Under the pieces are notes generated by a model that saw only the letters and a list, made by a program, of their open reading frames with translations, made no database searches and was not told the DNA's origin. Below are positions 10,055-18,282 of a DNA stretch of 53,973 nt, piece by piece. How positions within the stretch are numbered: the first letter of the stretch is position 1; each line of letters begins with the position of its first letter. Source of the stretch: Kiritimatiellia bacterium (GTDB lineage: Bacteria; Verrucomicrobiota; Kiritimatiellia; PWTM01); NCBI GenBank assembly GCA_026417735.1, contig JAOACR010000016.1, positions 1-53,973 on the forward strand, in the 5' to 3' direction. The translations under genes and the position numbers were made by a program.

Positions 10055-10816
10055 ATGGCCGAGTCGCTGGTCATCACGCCCACCTACAACGAGCGGGAAA
10101 ACGTCGAGGCCATCGCGCGCGCCACCCTCGCCGCACTGCCCTCCGCGGAACATCTCTTCGTCGACGACAACTCGCCCGACGGCACCGGTGACCTCCTCGA
10201 TCGGATGGCGGCCGCGGACCCTCGCATTCACGTGATCCACCGCCCCGGCAAACAGGGACTCGGCCGCGCATACGTGGCCGGCTTTCTCTGGGCTCTCGAG
10301 CGAGACTACCGCTTCATTTTCGAAATGGACGCGGACTTCTCGCACAACCCGGCGGACCTCCCCCGCCTGCGATCGCTCGCGGATGAGGCCGACCTCGTGC
10401 TCGGCTCGCGGTTTGTCGGCGGTATCCGCATCACCAACTGGCCGCTCTCGCGCCTGATGCTGAGCGTCTGTGCGGCCGCCTACGTCCGCCTGGTCACTGG
10501 CATGCCGTTTGCGGACCCCACCGGCGGCTTCAAGTGCTACCGGCGCGAGGTGATCGAGGAGCTCGACGTTCCCACGCTGCGGTCCAACGGCTACTCGTTC
10601 CAAATCGAAACGCTGCACCGCGCCTGGATTCGCGGGTTCCGCATCGTCGAAGCGCCGATCATCTTCGAGGATCGCCGCAGCGGCGTCTCCAAAATGAACC
10701 GCTCGATCATCAGCGAAGCGATGTTCCTCGTCGGCCGGCTGTGGCTGCGCAGCGGTCTGCGGCGACGGCCCGTCGGCGTGCATCCGCGCAGCGTCGCGGC
10801 GCGCCGGCCGTCGTGA
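10055..10816 (+). CDS. GT2 glycosyltransferase, polyprenol-monophosphomannose (dolichol-phosphate mannose) synthase-like
   Basis: 253-residue soluble GT-A enzyme. LVITPTYNERENV at the N-terminus, VDDNSPDGTGDLLD (nucleotide binding), the DxD-like EMDADFSHNP, and DPTGGFKCYRR with SNGYSFQIE are all hallmarks of the DPM1/Ppm1 family, which moves mannose from GDP-mannose to a polyprenyl phosphate. No transmembrane segment follows, as in short-form enzymes. Its TGA overlaps the GTG of the following GT4 gene. Likely role: building lipid-linked sugar donor for a surface glycan. Donor sugar is inferred from the family. Confidence 0.9.
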   Translation: MAESLVITPTYNERENVEAIARATLAALPSAEHLFVDDNSPDGTGDLLDRMAAADPRIHVIHRPGKQGLGRAYVAGFLWALERDYRFIFEMDADFSHNPADLPRLRSLADEADLVLGSRFVGGIRITNWPLSRLMLSVCAAAYVRLVTGMPFADPTGGFKCYRREVIEELDVPTLRSNGYSFQIETLHRAWIRGFRIVEAPIIFEDRRSGVSKMNRSIISEAMFLVGRLWLRSGLRRRPVGVHPRSVAARRPS

Positions 10817-11967
10817 GAATCCTGCTGGTCGAGTTCCGCGATCCGCTTCACCCGCAAGCGGGCGGCGCCGAGACCCTCCTACTCGAGGTGGCCGCGCGGC
10901 TCGTCGCCGCAGGGCACGGGGTGGACTACCTCTGCTGCCGCCCCGCCGGCGCGGCGCCCCAGTGCGAGCTGCGCGGCGTCCGCGTGATCCGTCGCGGGCC
11001 GCAACCGCTGTTCAACTACGTCGCACCGGCCGCCGCATTGCGACTGCGGCGAGAGCACCATCACGATGTGATCGTCGAGGGACTCGACAAGGTGCCCTTT
11101 TTTCTGCCCCTCCTGCGGCCGGGTTGTGCCGTCGTCGCGCATGTGCCCCACCTCTTTGGCGAGACGATCTTCCGGGAGGCCCCCTGGCCGCTGGCCGCCT
11201 ACGTCTGGGCGATGGAACGCCCGATTCCGTGGGTGTATCGCCGCTGCCGCTTCTCCGCGCTGTCGGAGACCACTCGCGACGACCTGATCCGGCGCGGTGT
11301 CCGGCCGGACCGGATCCGCGTGATTCCGCCCGGCATCGACCACGCGCGGTACCGCCCTGACGCGTCCGTGCCGCGCGCGGCCGTGCCCACCCTGCTCTAC
11401 GTCGGCCGCCTCAAGCGCTACAAAAGCATCGAGACCGCGCTCGCCGCGCTCGCGCAACTGCGGCGCGACATGCCGGAAGCGCGGCTGGAAATCGTCGGCG
11501 CCGGCGACCATGAGCCCGCGCTGCGTCGGACCGCAGCCGAACTGGGTCTGGGCGATGCGGTCGACTTCGCGGGCCGCGTGAGCGAGGAAGAGAAAATCCG
11601 GCGAATGCGCCGCGCCTGCGCGCTGGTGTACCCCTCTCCGAAGGAAGGCTGGGGGCTCTCCGTGATTGAAGCAAACGCCTGCGGAACACCCGCGATTGCC
11701 AGCGACTCGCCCGGCCTCCGCGACGCGGTCCTCGACGGTGTCAGCGGCATGCTGGTGAGGCACGGCGACCCGCGGGCGCTGGCCACCGCGGCCCGCCGCC
11801 TCCTCACCGATCCGGCCCTCGCCGCCCGTCTCCGGGAAGGCGCGCTGCGCTGGGCCGCGAGGTTCAGCTGGGAACGAGCAGCAGCCGACATGGCCGATCT
11901 GCTGCGGGCCGCGATCGCGGACCACGCGGCTAGGCGCGCGGGTGGTACCGCTCGTGAACCTGCTTGA
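10813..11967 (+). CDS. GT4 family glycosyltransferase
   Basis: 384 residues from the GTG at 10813, which overlaps the GT2 stop (GTGA); the longer in-frame extension upstream is antisense-like sequence inside the GT2 gene. GT-B fold: the N-terminal domain begins [20 protein letters not shown] (acceptor-side glycine loop), and the C-terminal domain has [30 protein letters not shown], and the EX7E motif in [17 protein letters not shown]. Retaining transfer from a nucleotide sugar is expected; donor and acceptor are unknown. It probably acts with the preceding GT2. The last 38 bases overlap the convergent xerD gene. Confidence 0.9.
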   Translation: MRILLVEFRDPLHPQAGGAETLLLEVAARLVAAGHGVDYLCCRPAGAAPQCELRGVRVIRRGPQPLFNYVAPAAALRLRREHHHDVIVEGLDKVPFFLPLLRPGCAVVAHVPHLFGETIFREAPWPLAAYVWAMERPIPWVYRRCRFSALSETTRDDLIRRGVRPDRIRVIPPGIDHARYRPDASVPRAAVPTLLYVGRLKRYKSIETALAALAQLRRDMPEARLEIVGAGDHEPALRRTAAELGLGDAVDFAGRVSEEEKIRRMRRACALVYPSPKEGWGLSVIEANACGTPAIASDSPGLRDAVLDGVSGMLVRHGDPRALATAARRLLTDPALAARLREGALRWAARFSWERAAADMADLLRAAIADHAARRAGGTAREPA

Positions 11968-12817
11968 GCCGTCCCGCGTCCACGTGGGTGTAAATCTGCG
12001 TCGTCGCGATGTCCGCGTGGCCGAGCAGCTCCTGGATCACACGCAGCGGCGCGCCGTTCGCAAGCAAATGCGTCGCAAACGTGTGCCGCAGCGTGTGCGG
12101 ATGAACGCGCTTCGCCAGCCCCGCCCGCGCGGCCGATCGCCGCACGATCGCCCAGATCGTACGCCGGTTCAGCGCCCCACCCCGTGCGGAAAGGAACAGC
12201 GCCGACGAGGCGCGGCGGCCCGCCAACCGCGGTCGCTCTTCCTCGAGATACCGCAGCAACCACGCGCGCGCGGTCTCGCCAAACGGCACCAACCGCTCGC
12301 GTCCCCCCTTGCCAAGACACCGCAGCACGCGTTCCTCCAGCCGCACGCGATCGAGCGTCAACCCCGCCACTTCCGACACCCTCAGCCCCGTCGCGTACAT
12401 CAGCTCCAGAAGCGCACGGTCGCGCACACCGTGCGCCCGGTCCAGATCCGGCGCCGCCAGCAGCCGATCCGCCTCCCGCTGCGTGAGCGCGTCCGGCAGC
12501 GCGCGCCAAAGTTTCGGCGCATCCATCGTCTCCGCGACGTCCGCCGCCAGTAGCCCCTCACCGTGCAGGTACCGGAACCAGGACCGGATCGCCGCCAGCC
12601 GGCGCGCAATCGTCGGACTGCGCAGCCCCGCATCCCGCCCCTCCATCAAAAAGGCGACGATCTCCGCCCGCCCGATTTCCGCCGGTGAAGCGACCCGTCG
12701 CGCGGCAAGAAACCGCTCGAACTCGCGAAGGTCCGTCCGATACGCCGCCAGCGTGTGGGGACTCAGTCCCCGCTCGAGCTCGAGAAACTCGATGAACTGG
12801 TCAATGAACGGCCGCAC
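11930..12817 (-). CDS. xerD: Tyrosine recombinase XerD (XerC/D family)
   Basis: 295 residues, the normal length. It resolves chromosome dimers at dif with a partner recombinase. The SAM-like N-terminal core-binding domain (about 1-90) is followed by a catalytic domain with all active-site residues: Arg146 (GLRVSE), Lys170 (GKGGRER), His241 and Arg244 (HTLRH), His267 (GHADI) and Tyr276 (IYTHV). No integrase-type arm-binding domain and no phage genes nearby, so this is the housekeeping enzyme. It lies 12 bases after purC and overlaps the convergent GT4 gene. GTG start. XerC versus XerD cannot be separated with certainty. Confidence 0.92.
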   Translation of the reverse strand: MRPFIDQFIEFLELERGLSPHTLAAYRTDLREFERFLAARRVASPAEIGRAEIVAFLMEGRDAGLRSPTIARRLAAIRSWFRYLHGEGLLAADVAETMDAPKLWRALPDALTQREADRLLAAPDLDRAHGVRDRALLELMYATGLRVSEVAGLTLDRVRLEERVLRCLGKGGRERLVPFGETARAWLLRYLEEERPRLAGRRASSALFLSARGGALNRRTIWAIVRRSAARAGLAKRVHPHTLRHTFATHLLANGAPLRVIQELLGHADIATTQIYTHVDAGRLKQVHERYHPRA

Positions 12818-12829
12818 GGCTTCGGGCCG

Positions 12830-13738
12830 TCAGGCGTCCGCAATCGCCGCGGAGAGCGCCCGCCCAGTGATTCGCTGAAAGGCCTCGATGTACTTCACCC
12901 GTGTGCGCTCGACCACCTCCGCGGGCAGCTCGGGCGCCGGCGGTGTCTTGTTCCACGGTAGCGACTCGAGGTAATCGCGAACGTACTGCTTGTCGAACGA
13001 GGGCGGATTCCGACCGGGCTCGTACCGGTCCGCGGGCCAGAAGCGCGAGCTGTCCGGCGTCAACACCTCGTCGACCAGATGGAGCTGTCCGTCAATCAGG
13101 CCAAACTCGAATTTCGTATCGGCGATGATGATGCCCCGTTCGGCAGCCCACGCGGCGGCGCGCCGGTACAGTTCCAGGCTGATGTCCCGCACGCGCGCGG
13201 CGAGCTCCGCGCCGATCAGCTTCGCCGTCTCCTCCAACGTGATGTTCACATCGTGGCCCGCCGCCGCCTTGGTGGACGGCGTGAACAGCGGCTCGTCCAG
13301 GCGGTCGGCCAGCCGGTACCCCGCCCGCAGTGGCATGCCACCGATCGCACCCGTCGCCTGGTATTCCTTCCATCCCGACCCGGCAAGGTAACCGCGGACG
13401 ATGCACTCCACCGGCAGGACATCGGCCTTCCTCACGATCATCGTCCGACCCCGCAGCAGCCCCCGGTATTCCTGCAGCACCGACGGCAGATCGCCAAACC
13501 GCACCGACACACAGTGGTTCGGCACCACGTCGGCAAGGTGGCGAAACCAAAACGCCGACATCAGATTCAAAACGTGTCCTTTCGCCGGAATTCCGGTCGG
13601 CAGAACGCAATCGAACGCGGAGATGCGGTCGGTCGCGACCAGCAGCCAGCATTCCCCGAGGTCAAACATTTCGCGCACCTTGCCGCTTTTGACCCTCCGT
13701 AGCTCGGGGATGTCAATGATGGTGTAGGCGCGATCCAT
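12830..13738 (-). CDS. purC: Phosphoribosylaminoimidazole-succinocarboxamide (SAICAR) synthase, long Ade1-type
   Basis: Purine biosynthesis enzyme that joins CAIR and aspartate with ATP. 302 residues from the ATG at 13738, longer than the ~240-residue E. coli type and close to yeast Ade1. Signature motifs: RVKSGKVREMFDLG (about 12-25), VATDRISAFDCVLP, ECIVRGYLAGSGWKEY, and GIIIADTKFEFGLI with the LVDEVLTPDSSRFWP stretch. Upstream in-frame codons back to 13783 overlap pepA and lack homology, so I chose the ATG 5 bases after the pepA stop. Part of the run lipoprotein-pepA-purC-xerD on the minus strand. Confidence 0.95.
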   Translation of the reverse strand: MDRAYTIIDIPELRRVKSGKVREMFDLGECWLLVATDRISAFDCVLPTGIPAKGHVLNLMSAFWFRHLADVVPNHCVSVRFGDLPSVLQEYRGLLRGRTMIVRKADVLPVECIVRGYLAGSGWKEYQATGAIGGMPLRAGYRLADRLDEPLFTPSTKAAAGHDVNITLEETAKLIGAELAARVRDISLELYRRAAAWAAERGIIIADTKFEFGLIDGQLHLVDEVLTPDSSRFWPADRYEPGRNPPSFDKQYVRDYLESLPWNKTPPAPELPAEVVERTRVKYIEAFQRITGRALSAAIADA

Positions 13739-13743
13739 TCTGC

Positions 13744-15255
13744 TCAGCTCCGCGTGGATGCGTCGTGATGCCGTGTGAGCCACTCCGCGAGCAGCCGCGC
13801 GCCAAACAGCGTTGCACCGGCTCGACGGTGGGCAGCACCCGCCGAGTCGCGTGCGGTGCCCGCCACATCGAGATGCGCCCAGCGCACGCCCTCCGGAACA
13901 AACCGCTTCAGAAACACCGCACCGAGGATCGTCCCTGCCCCGTGCTCACCGGCGTCCGAATTCGCGAGATCTGCAAACTCGCTCGCCAGCGCGCCGTCGT
14001 ACTCGGGCCACAGCGGCAGCGGCCACAACCGTTCGCCACACTCCTCGCCGGCCGCCCGCAGCGCCGCGATCAGTCCATCGTCGTTCCCCAGCACCGCCGC
14101 CGCGTGATGGCCCAGCGCGACCACCACCGCGCCGGTCAGCGTCGCAATGTCCACGATCACCTCGGGGCGCCGGTCCGCCGCCATCGCGATCGCATCCGCC
14201 AGAATCAACCGGCCCTCCGCATCCGTTGAGACCACTTCAACGGTCAGCCCCGCGCGCGTTCGCAGCACATCGCCGGGCCGCACCGCGGCGCCGTCCGGCA
14301 TGTTTTCCGCCACCGGCAGCCAGCCGGTCACCCACAACGGCAGTCGCCGCACCGCGGCCAGCACCATCGCGCCGAGCACCGCCATCCCGCCGCTCTTGTC
14401 GTAGCGCATCATCTGCATGCCCTTCCACGGCTTGAGCGACAGGCCGCCGGAATCAAATGTGATGGTTTTGCCCACCAGCGCCAGCGGCCGCCGGCCGGCG
14501 CCGCGGCCGCGATACTCGATCTCGATCAAACACGGCGGATGCGCACTACCGCGACCCACGGCCAGCAGCGCGCCACAGCCGGCCCGCTGCAGCGCCCGAT
14601 GGTCGTGCACCCGGCACCGCAGCCCATGCCGCCGACAGATGCGGGAGGTTTCCCGCGCAATCACCGACGGTGGCGCCTCGTTGCCCGGCCGATTCGCCAG
14701 TTCCACAACCTCGAGCAGCGCTTCCGCTTCGCCCGCACCGGCCGCGGCCGACCGCGACACCTCCCGGCCCTCTGCACCGACCAACTCCAACCGTAGCGTC
14801 CCACGACGAGGAACCTTCTGTTGGGGTTTGTCCGGCCACCCCCCCGCCAACACCGCCGCAAACGCAAGCCGCCGCGCCACCGAGGCCGGCTCACCCTCCC
14901 CCATCCCCAACGAGGCCTCCAGAACCTGGATCTGACGCGAATCGCACGCCCGCACCGCCGCGCCCAGCGAGTGCTCAACCCGCCACAGCGGCGGCCGCGG
15001 TGTCTCTCCGGCGCCGCTCAGCACCCACCACCCCGCGCCGTCCGCTCCATCGCCGGGCAGCAACGTGACCGTACCCGGCTTCGCCGCGTCCCGCGTCCGC
15101 CGCAGCCAATCCTCGATCCGCCGCCGCGCCGCGGCACCAACAACCGGCATCAAGGGCATCGGCCGGTCTCCCCGCCGCACAACCGGCACCCACACTGCCC
15201 GGTCTCGTCGCGCGACGGGTCTCTGCGAGCCGGTTGCCACCACCACCCGGCTCAC
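13744..15255 (-). CDS. pepA: Leucyl aminopeptidase family M17 (PepA-like)
   Basis: 503 residues. Dimetal cytosolic aminopeptidase that removes N-terminal residues from peptides. The C-terminal M17 domain carries the metal and catalytic residues: VGKTITFDSGGLSLKP (Lys, Asp, Lys), YDKSGGMAVLG (Asp; DKSGG where DMxGA is common) and STDAEGRLILADAI (Asp, Glu, Arg). The N-terminal domain (1-160) is divergent. GTG start overlapping the upstream lipoprotein stop (GTGA). Some PepA proteins also assist Xer recombination at ColE1 cer sites; xerD lies two genes downstream here, but that link is speculative. Confidence 0.93.
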   Translation of the reverse strand: MSRVVVATGSQRPVARRDRAVWVPVVRRGDRPMPLMPVVGAAARRRIEDWLRRTRDAAKPGTVTLLPGDGADGAGWWVLSGAGETPRPPLWRVEHSLGAAVRACDSRQIQVLEASLGMGEGEPASVARRLAFAAVLAGGWPDKPQQKVPRRGTLRLELVGAEGREVSRSAAAGAGEAEALLEVVELANRPGNEAPPSVIARETSRICRRHGLRCRVHDHRALQRAGCGALLAVGRGSAHPPCLIEIEYRGRGAGRRPLALVGKTITFDSGGLSLKPWKGMQMMRYDKSGGMAVLGAMVLAAVRRLPLWVTGWLPVAENMPDGAAVRPGDVLRTRAGLTVEVVSTDAEGRLILADAIAMAADRRPEVIVDIATLTGAVVVALGHHAAAVLGNDDGLIAALRAAGEECGERLWPLPLWPEYDGALASEFADLANSDAGEHGAGTILGAVFLKRFVPEGVRWAHLDVAGTARDSAGAAHRRAGATLFGARLLAEWLTRHHDASTRS

Positions 15256-15575
15256 CTCAACTCCTCCGGTAATTGTGACTTGCGGCCCGGGTCGCCCGGC
15301 AAATCATTGGCATCAAAACCCAGAACAACGATCGCTCGCTCGAAGTTTCGACGCGCCGCGCGTTCGCTGTTGTAGGTTACCCGCACCACCCGATTCGAGA
15401 GATCCGTCTCCACCCGGATCAGGATGTTCGTATCGAACACTCGCAGCGCCTGCTCGATCATTTGCGCCGCCTGGGGTGTGCGCATCTGCGGCACCCGGAT
15501 CTCAAACGTGCGGATCACCTCGCGGAAACAGCCCGCTGCGACCACCGCCGCGACAACACCGGTCCACCATCGCAT
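15252..15575 (-). CDS. Small lipoprotein with a degenerate heavy-metal-associated (HMA)-like domain
   Basis: 107 residues from the ATG at 15575. A lipobox (VVAAGC, Cys at about 16) predicts membrane anchoring. The rest follows the beta-alpha-beta-beta-alpha-beta pattern of HMA domains: EIRVPQMRTPQAAQMIEQAL, then VRVTYNSERAARRNFERAIVVLGFDA. The metal-binding GMxCxxC is replaced by QMRTPQA, so metal transfer in the usual way is not expected. The start is fixed by a strong promoter at 15616-15645 whose transcript begins near 15609, ruling out the longer frame to 15617; GGTGGAG lies 9 bases before the ATG. First gene of the pepA-purC-xerD run. Function unknown. Confidence 0.7.
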   Translation of the reverse strand: MRWWTGVVAAVVAAGCFREVIRTFEIRVPQMRTPQAAQMIEQALRVFDTNILIRVETDLSNRVVRVTYNSERAARRNFERAIVVLGFDANDLPGDPGRKSQLPEELR

Positions 15576-15615
15576 CGTCGGATTCTCCACCGGGCCGCCC
15601 TGACCCGGCCCCCGC

Positions 15616-15645
15616 ACGATAGGCCGGCCCCGCGCAAGGTGTCAA
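15616..15645 (-). promoter_or_regulatory. Strong sigma-70-type promoter for lipoprotein-pepA-purC-xerD
   Basis: Minus-strand TTGACA (15640-15645, perfect), an 18-base spacer, then TATCGT (15616-15621, 4 of 6). The start would be about 15609, giving a leader of about 34 bases with a Shine-Dalgarno-like GGTGGAG before the ATG at 15575. Confidence 0.6.
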
Positions 15646-15684
15646 TAATGCGCCATCGCCTCGCCGCAGCGCGGTGTCGCGCCG

Positions 15685-16356
15685 TTACGCCAATCTTTCC
15701 CCACCGCGAGAGGCGACGAGCTGCGCCATCCGCTGCCCCAATTTTCGGCAGGTGTCCAGGCCAAGTTCATCCCCGGCGATGTCATCGTCCTTCGACAACA
15801 CCGTCGCGCCCTGAAACGCCGGCGCATCCCCGCCCACCGCCACCATCCCAAAACACAGCATCGAGGTCAGAATTTCAGCGATCACCAGCTCCTGTCCGCC
15901 ATTGCGGAAGGCGCCCACCGCCACCACCCCCACCGGCTTGCCCTGCAGCCGCATCGTCGGCTCGCGCAATGGCGCCAGCCGCTCGATGAACGCACGACAG
16001 AGCGCACTGGGCGCGCGGAAATAGCAGGGCGATCCGATGATCAGCCCCGCGACGGCCGGATCCCCAAACCGGGCCAGCAGCGGCGTGAAATCGTCCTCCG
16101 GCGGCGGCTTCGAATAGCCCCCAACCCGCAGCCCCCCCAGGTCCAACAGCTCCACCGCCACACCTGCCGCCGCCGCCGCGTCCAGCGCCGCCTGCACTGC
16201 CTTCGCGGTGGTCATGCCGCGGCGGGGACTGCACGCCACCCCAATGATCTTCGCCGGCCCCGCACCACCAGCCGGCCCCGCCGCCACGAACGGACCGACC
16301 GCCGCAAGTGCCCCGACTCTTGCAAATGAGCGCCGACTCATCCTCTCCGCATTCAT
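15685..16356 (-). CDS. Tat-exported flavodoxin-fold / NADPH-dependent FMN reductase family protein
   Basis: 223 residues. The N-terminus (MNAERMSRRSFARVGALAAVG) has a twin-arginine SRRSF signal, so the protein is exported folded, consistent with a bound flavin. The mature part fits the FMN_red/flavodoxin-like fold: IIGVACSPRRGMTTAKAV (phosphate loop), IIGSPCYFRAPSALCRAFIERL, LQGKPVGVVAVGAFRNGGQE. The start at 16356 has a good GAGGAGGT Shine-Dalgarno; the open frame upstream to 16785 is rejected. Transcribed alone, divergent from the zinc cluster. Electron donor and substrate are unknown; oxidoreductases of this type are often iron-sulfur flavoproteins, but no Cys cluster is seen here. Confidence 0.85.
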   Translation of the reverse strand: MNAERMSRRSFARVGALAAVGPFVAAGPAGGAGPAKIIGVACSPRRGMTTAKAVQAALDAAAAAGVAVELLDLGGLRVGGYSKPPPEDDFTPLLARFGDPAVAGLIIGSPCYFRAPSALCRAFIERLAPLREPTMRLQGKPVGVVAVGAFRNGGQELVIAEILTSMLCFGMVAVGGDAPAFQGATVLSKDDDIAGDELGLDTCRKLGQRMAQLVASRGGERLA

Positions 16357-16480
16357 TGGGACCTCCTCAATCGCATCCAGCAGTAGCACAGCATGGCGCT
16401 CCTCCGCAAATCCAACCTTTTGCCGACCGCGCTTGCCGCTGAAGCGTTCCCCCGCTCCCAACACTGCCTCAACTCCCCGT

Positions 16481-16509
16481 TTGACACCGCAGCATCTTAA
16501 GAGAATGCT
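16481..16509 (+). promoter_or_regulatory. Candidate promoter of the zinc/manganese uptake cluster
   Basis: TTGACA (16481-16486), a 17-base spacer, then AATGCT (16504-16509; 3 of 6). A small inverted repeat GAGA-ATGC-TCTC (16501-16512) covers the -10, a plausible place for a metalloregulator, but it does not resemble a known Zur or Mur box. Confidence 0.4.
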
Positions 16510-16538
16510 CTCGCTGGTGTTGAATCGGTAAGAGAACC

Positions 16539-16883
16539 GTGATGCAACGTTCCCGCTTGGGGTTGGTGTGGCTGTGGGCGGCCGCCGCGGGGTGGCTCGT
16601 GGGCACGCTGCCGCACCGCCACCCATCGAGCTGCACGGCTCACACCCATGCCGCGCGGCCCGGCCACTCAACCCCGGCCCATCCTCTCGTTCCCGGCACC
16701 CAGGATCCCAGCCACTGTGACCGCTGTGGCTTGGCCTCTTCGTCCCCCGAAGTTCCGATCGCGCCATCGCTGCCCACCGCGGCATTTCCGCTCCTCCGGC
16801 GGACCGAGCCAGAGTCTCTCGTTCTCCCCGCGCCGCCGGGCGATCTGGACTGGCCCCCCTCCTGCGGGCCGCCCTCCGCCTAA
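16539..16883 (+). CDS. Small exported HxH/CxxC protein at the head of the metal-uptake cluster
   Basis: About 114 residues; an ATG one codon after the GTG is an equal start. A hydrophobic N-terminus (LGLVWLWAAAAGWLVGTL) looks like a signal or anchor. The next part is rich in His and Cys: LPHRHPSSCTAHTHAARPGH, and SHCDRCGLA with a CxxC at about residue 60, resembling the short His/Cys proteins (DUF2946-like) often found beside ZnuABC systems. It precedes the outer-membrane protein and ABC genes and may bind metal in the periplasm. The C-terminal third is Pro-rich. The call rests mainly on context; there is no strong Shine-Dalgarno. Confidence 0.55.
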   Translation: MMQRSRLGLVWLWAAAAGWLVGTLPHRHPSSCTAHTHAARPGHSTPAHPLVPGTQDPSHCDRCGLASSSPEVPIAPSLPTAAFPLLRRTEPESLVLPAPPGDLDWPPSCGPPSA

Positions 16884-16987
16884 TCCTCGTCTACGTCGTT
16901 GACCGCCCCGCCGGCGCACGATGGAACGCGCGCCGCGCGAAGCGGCAATGCCGGCGAACAGGATCATCAACAGCGGAGGACTCCTGC

Positions 16988-18274
16988 ATGAAATCTGCTC
17001 TCGAGACAACTACTGTACCGATCGCTCTCGCGATCATTGCCCTCACATTGGCCGCGGCGGGCCAAACCGATCGCGACGCGGCGGCCTCTGGCCGGCGAAT
17101 GCAACCGACGTTCAACCCCGACATTTCGGCAATCCTCGATGTGTTCTACCACGACGATGACAGTGCGGAGGGTATCCGACATGTGCTCAGAGAGCTTCCC
17201 GGCTTCCGCGCCCACCATTCTCGTTCGCACAACGGCGATCACTCACACCCGGAGACACCGCGCCAGGGGTTCAACCTGCGGCACGTGGAGCTGGTTCTCT
17301 CCGCCGCAGTCGATCCGTACGCGCGAGGCATGGTGAACGTCGTCGTCACGCGCGCCGGCGCTGAGCTCGAGGAAGCGTGGTTCGAGACGCTCTCCCTGCC
17401 GCTGGGCTTGAAACTAAAGGGCGGCAAGTTCTACAGCGACTTCGGCTACATCAATCCTCGACACCCCCACGAGTGGGACTTCGCGGACCAACCGCTCGTC
17501 TACCGGCTGATGCTCGGCGAACACGGGCTGAATGATACCGGTCTGCAGCTGAGCTGGCTGGCGCCCACGCCGTGGTACCTGCTCGTCGGCGCGGAGCTCT
17601 TCCAAGGCGAATCGGAGGCGTTCTCGCATGCTGGCGACGCGCCGCTGCCGCCGCACGACGCGCCGCGACTCTGCGTCGGTTGGTTGAAGTTCGGCCCTCC
17701 CGTGCCGGGTCCCCACGGCCTCCAGATCGGTACCTTCGGCATCCTCGGCCGCCACCAGGAGGAACACGACGAGGATCAGGACGGCGAACCCGATCACTGG
17801 CTGGATGGTGAAGCGATCATCTGGGGAGCCGACGCCGTCTACAAGTACGACGCCGCTCGCCCGTACGGCGAGGGCGATCTCACCATCCAGGGCGAATACG
17901 CCCGCCGGGATCGCAGCCTCGGTCTGGTCGCTCACAAGCTTCGCCCTGAACTGATCGGCCGAGCTCTCGAAACGGCGCAGGACGGGTACTACCTGCAGGC
18001 GGTGTATGGTGTTCTGCCCCGCTGGCGCCTGGGAGTGCGCTGGGAGCAGGCGGGGCTGATCAACCGCGACGAGCTGCCCGATGGCTCGGTGGACGAGTCG
18101 GACCCCTCTTGGAAAGCCTCCGCGATGCTGGAGTTCGCGCCTTCCGAATTCTCGCGATTCCGCGCGCAGGTAAGCCGCGGCCGATACGAACTGGCGGACG
18201 GTGCCGACACGGTCACAGAGCTTTACCTCCAGGCGATCTTCTCACTCGGCGCACACGGTGCGCACAAGTTCTGA
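16988..18274 (+). CDS. Outer-membrane beta-barrel protein of the zinc-uptake locus, His-rich
   Basis: 428 residues with a signal peptide (about 1-25). The sequence is a series of alternating amphipathic strands and ends in the aromatic SLGAHGAHKF, typical of barrel proteins next to ZnuA-type binding proteins in diderms. Two His/Asp-rich stretches could capture metal: residues 75-88 (HH, SH, DHSH) and about 255-271 (HQEEH, DHW). GGAGGA lies 7 bases before the ATG. A TonB plug domain is not visible, so passive zinc porin is an alternative to active receptor. The substrate-binding protein gene starts 8 bases after its stop. Confidence 0.75.
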   Translation: MKSALETTTVPIALAIIALTLAAAGQTDRDAAASGRRMQPTFNPDISAILDVFYHDDDSAEGIRHVLRELPGFRAHHSRSHNGDHSHPETPRQGFNLRHVELVLSAAVDPYARGMVNVVVTRAGAELEEAWFETLSLPLGLKLKGGKFYSDFGYINPRHPHEWDFADQPLVYRLMLGEHGLNDTGLQLSWLAPTPWYLLVGAELFQGESEAFSHAGDAPLPPHDAPRLCVGWLKFGPPVPGPHGLQIGTFGILGRHQEEHDEDQDGEPDHWLDGEAIIWGADAVYKYDAARPYGEGDLTIQGEYARRDRSLGLVAHKLRPELIGRALETAQDGYYLQAVYGVLPRWRLGVRWEQAGLINRDELPDGSVDESDPSWKASAMLEFAPSEFSRFRAQVSRGRYELADGADTVTELYLQAIFSLGAHGAHKF

Positions 18275-18282
18275 GGCGCGCA

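Noticed and set aside
9956-10783. N-terminal extension of mevalonate kinase
   Set aside because: This stretch is antisense to the GT2 gene, and the family N-terminus starts at the ATG at 9955.
11930-12817. Phage or integron integrase
   Set aside because: The recombinase has only XerC/D domains and lies with purC and pepA, without attachment repeats or phage genes.
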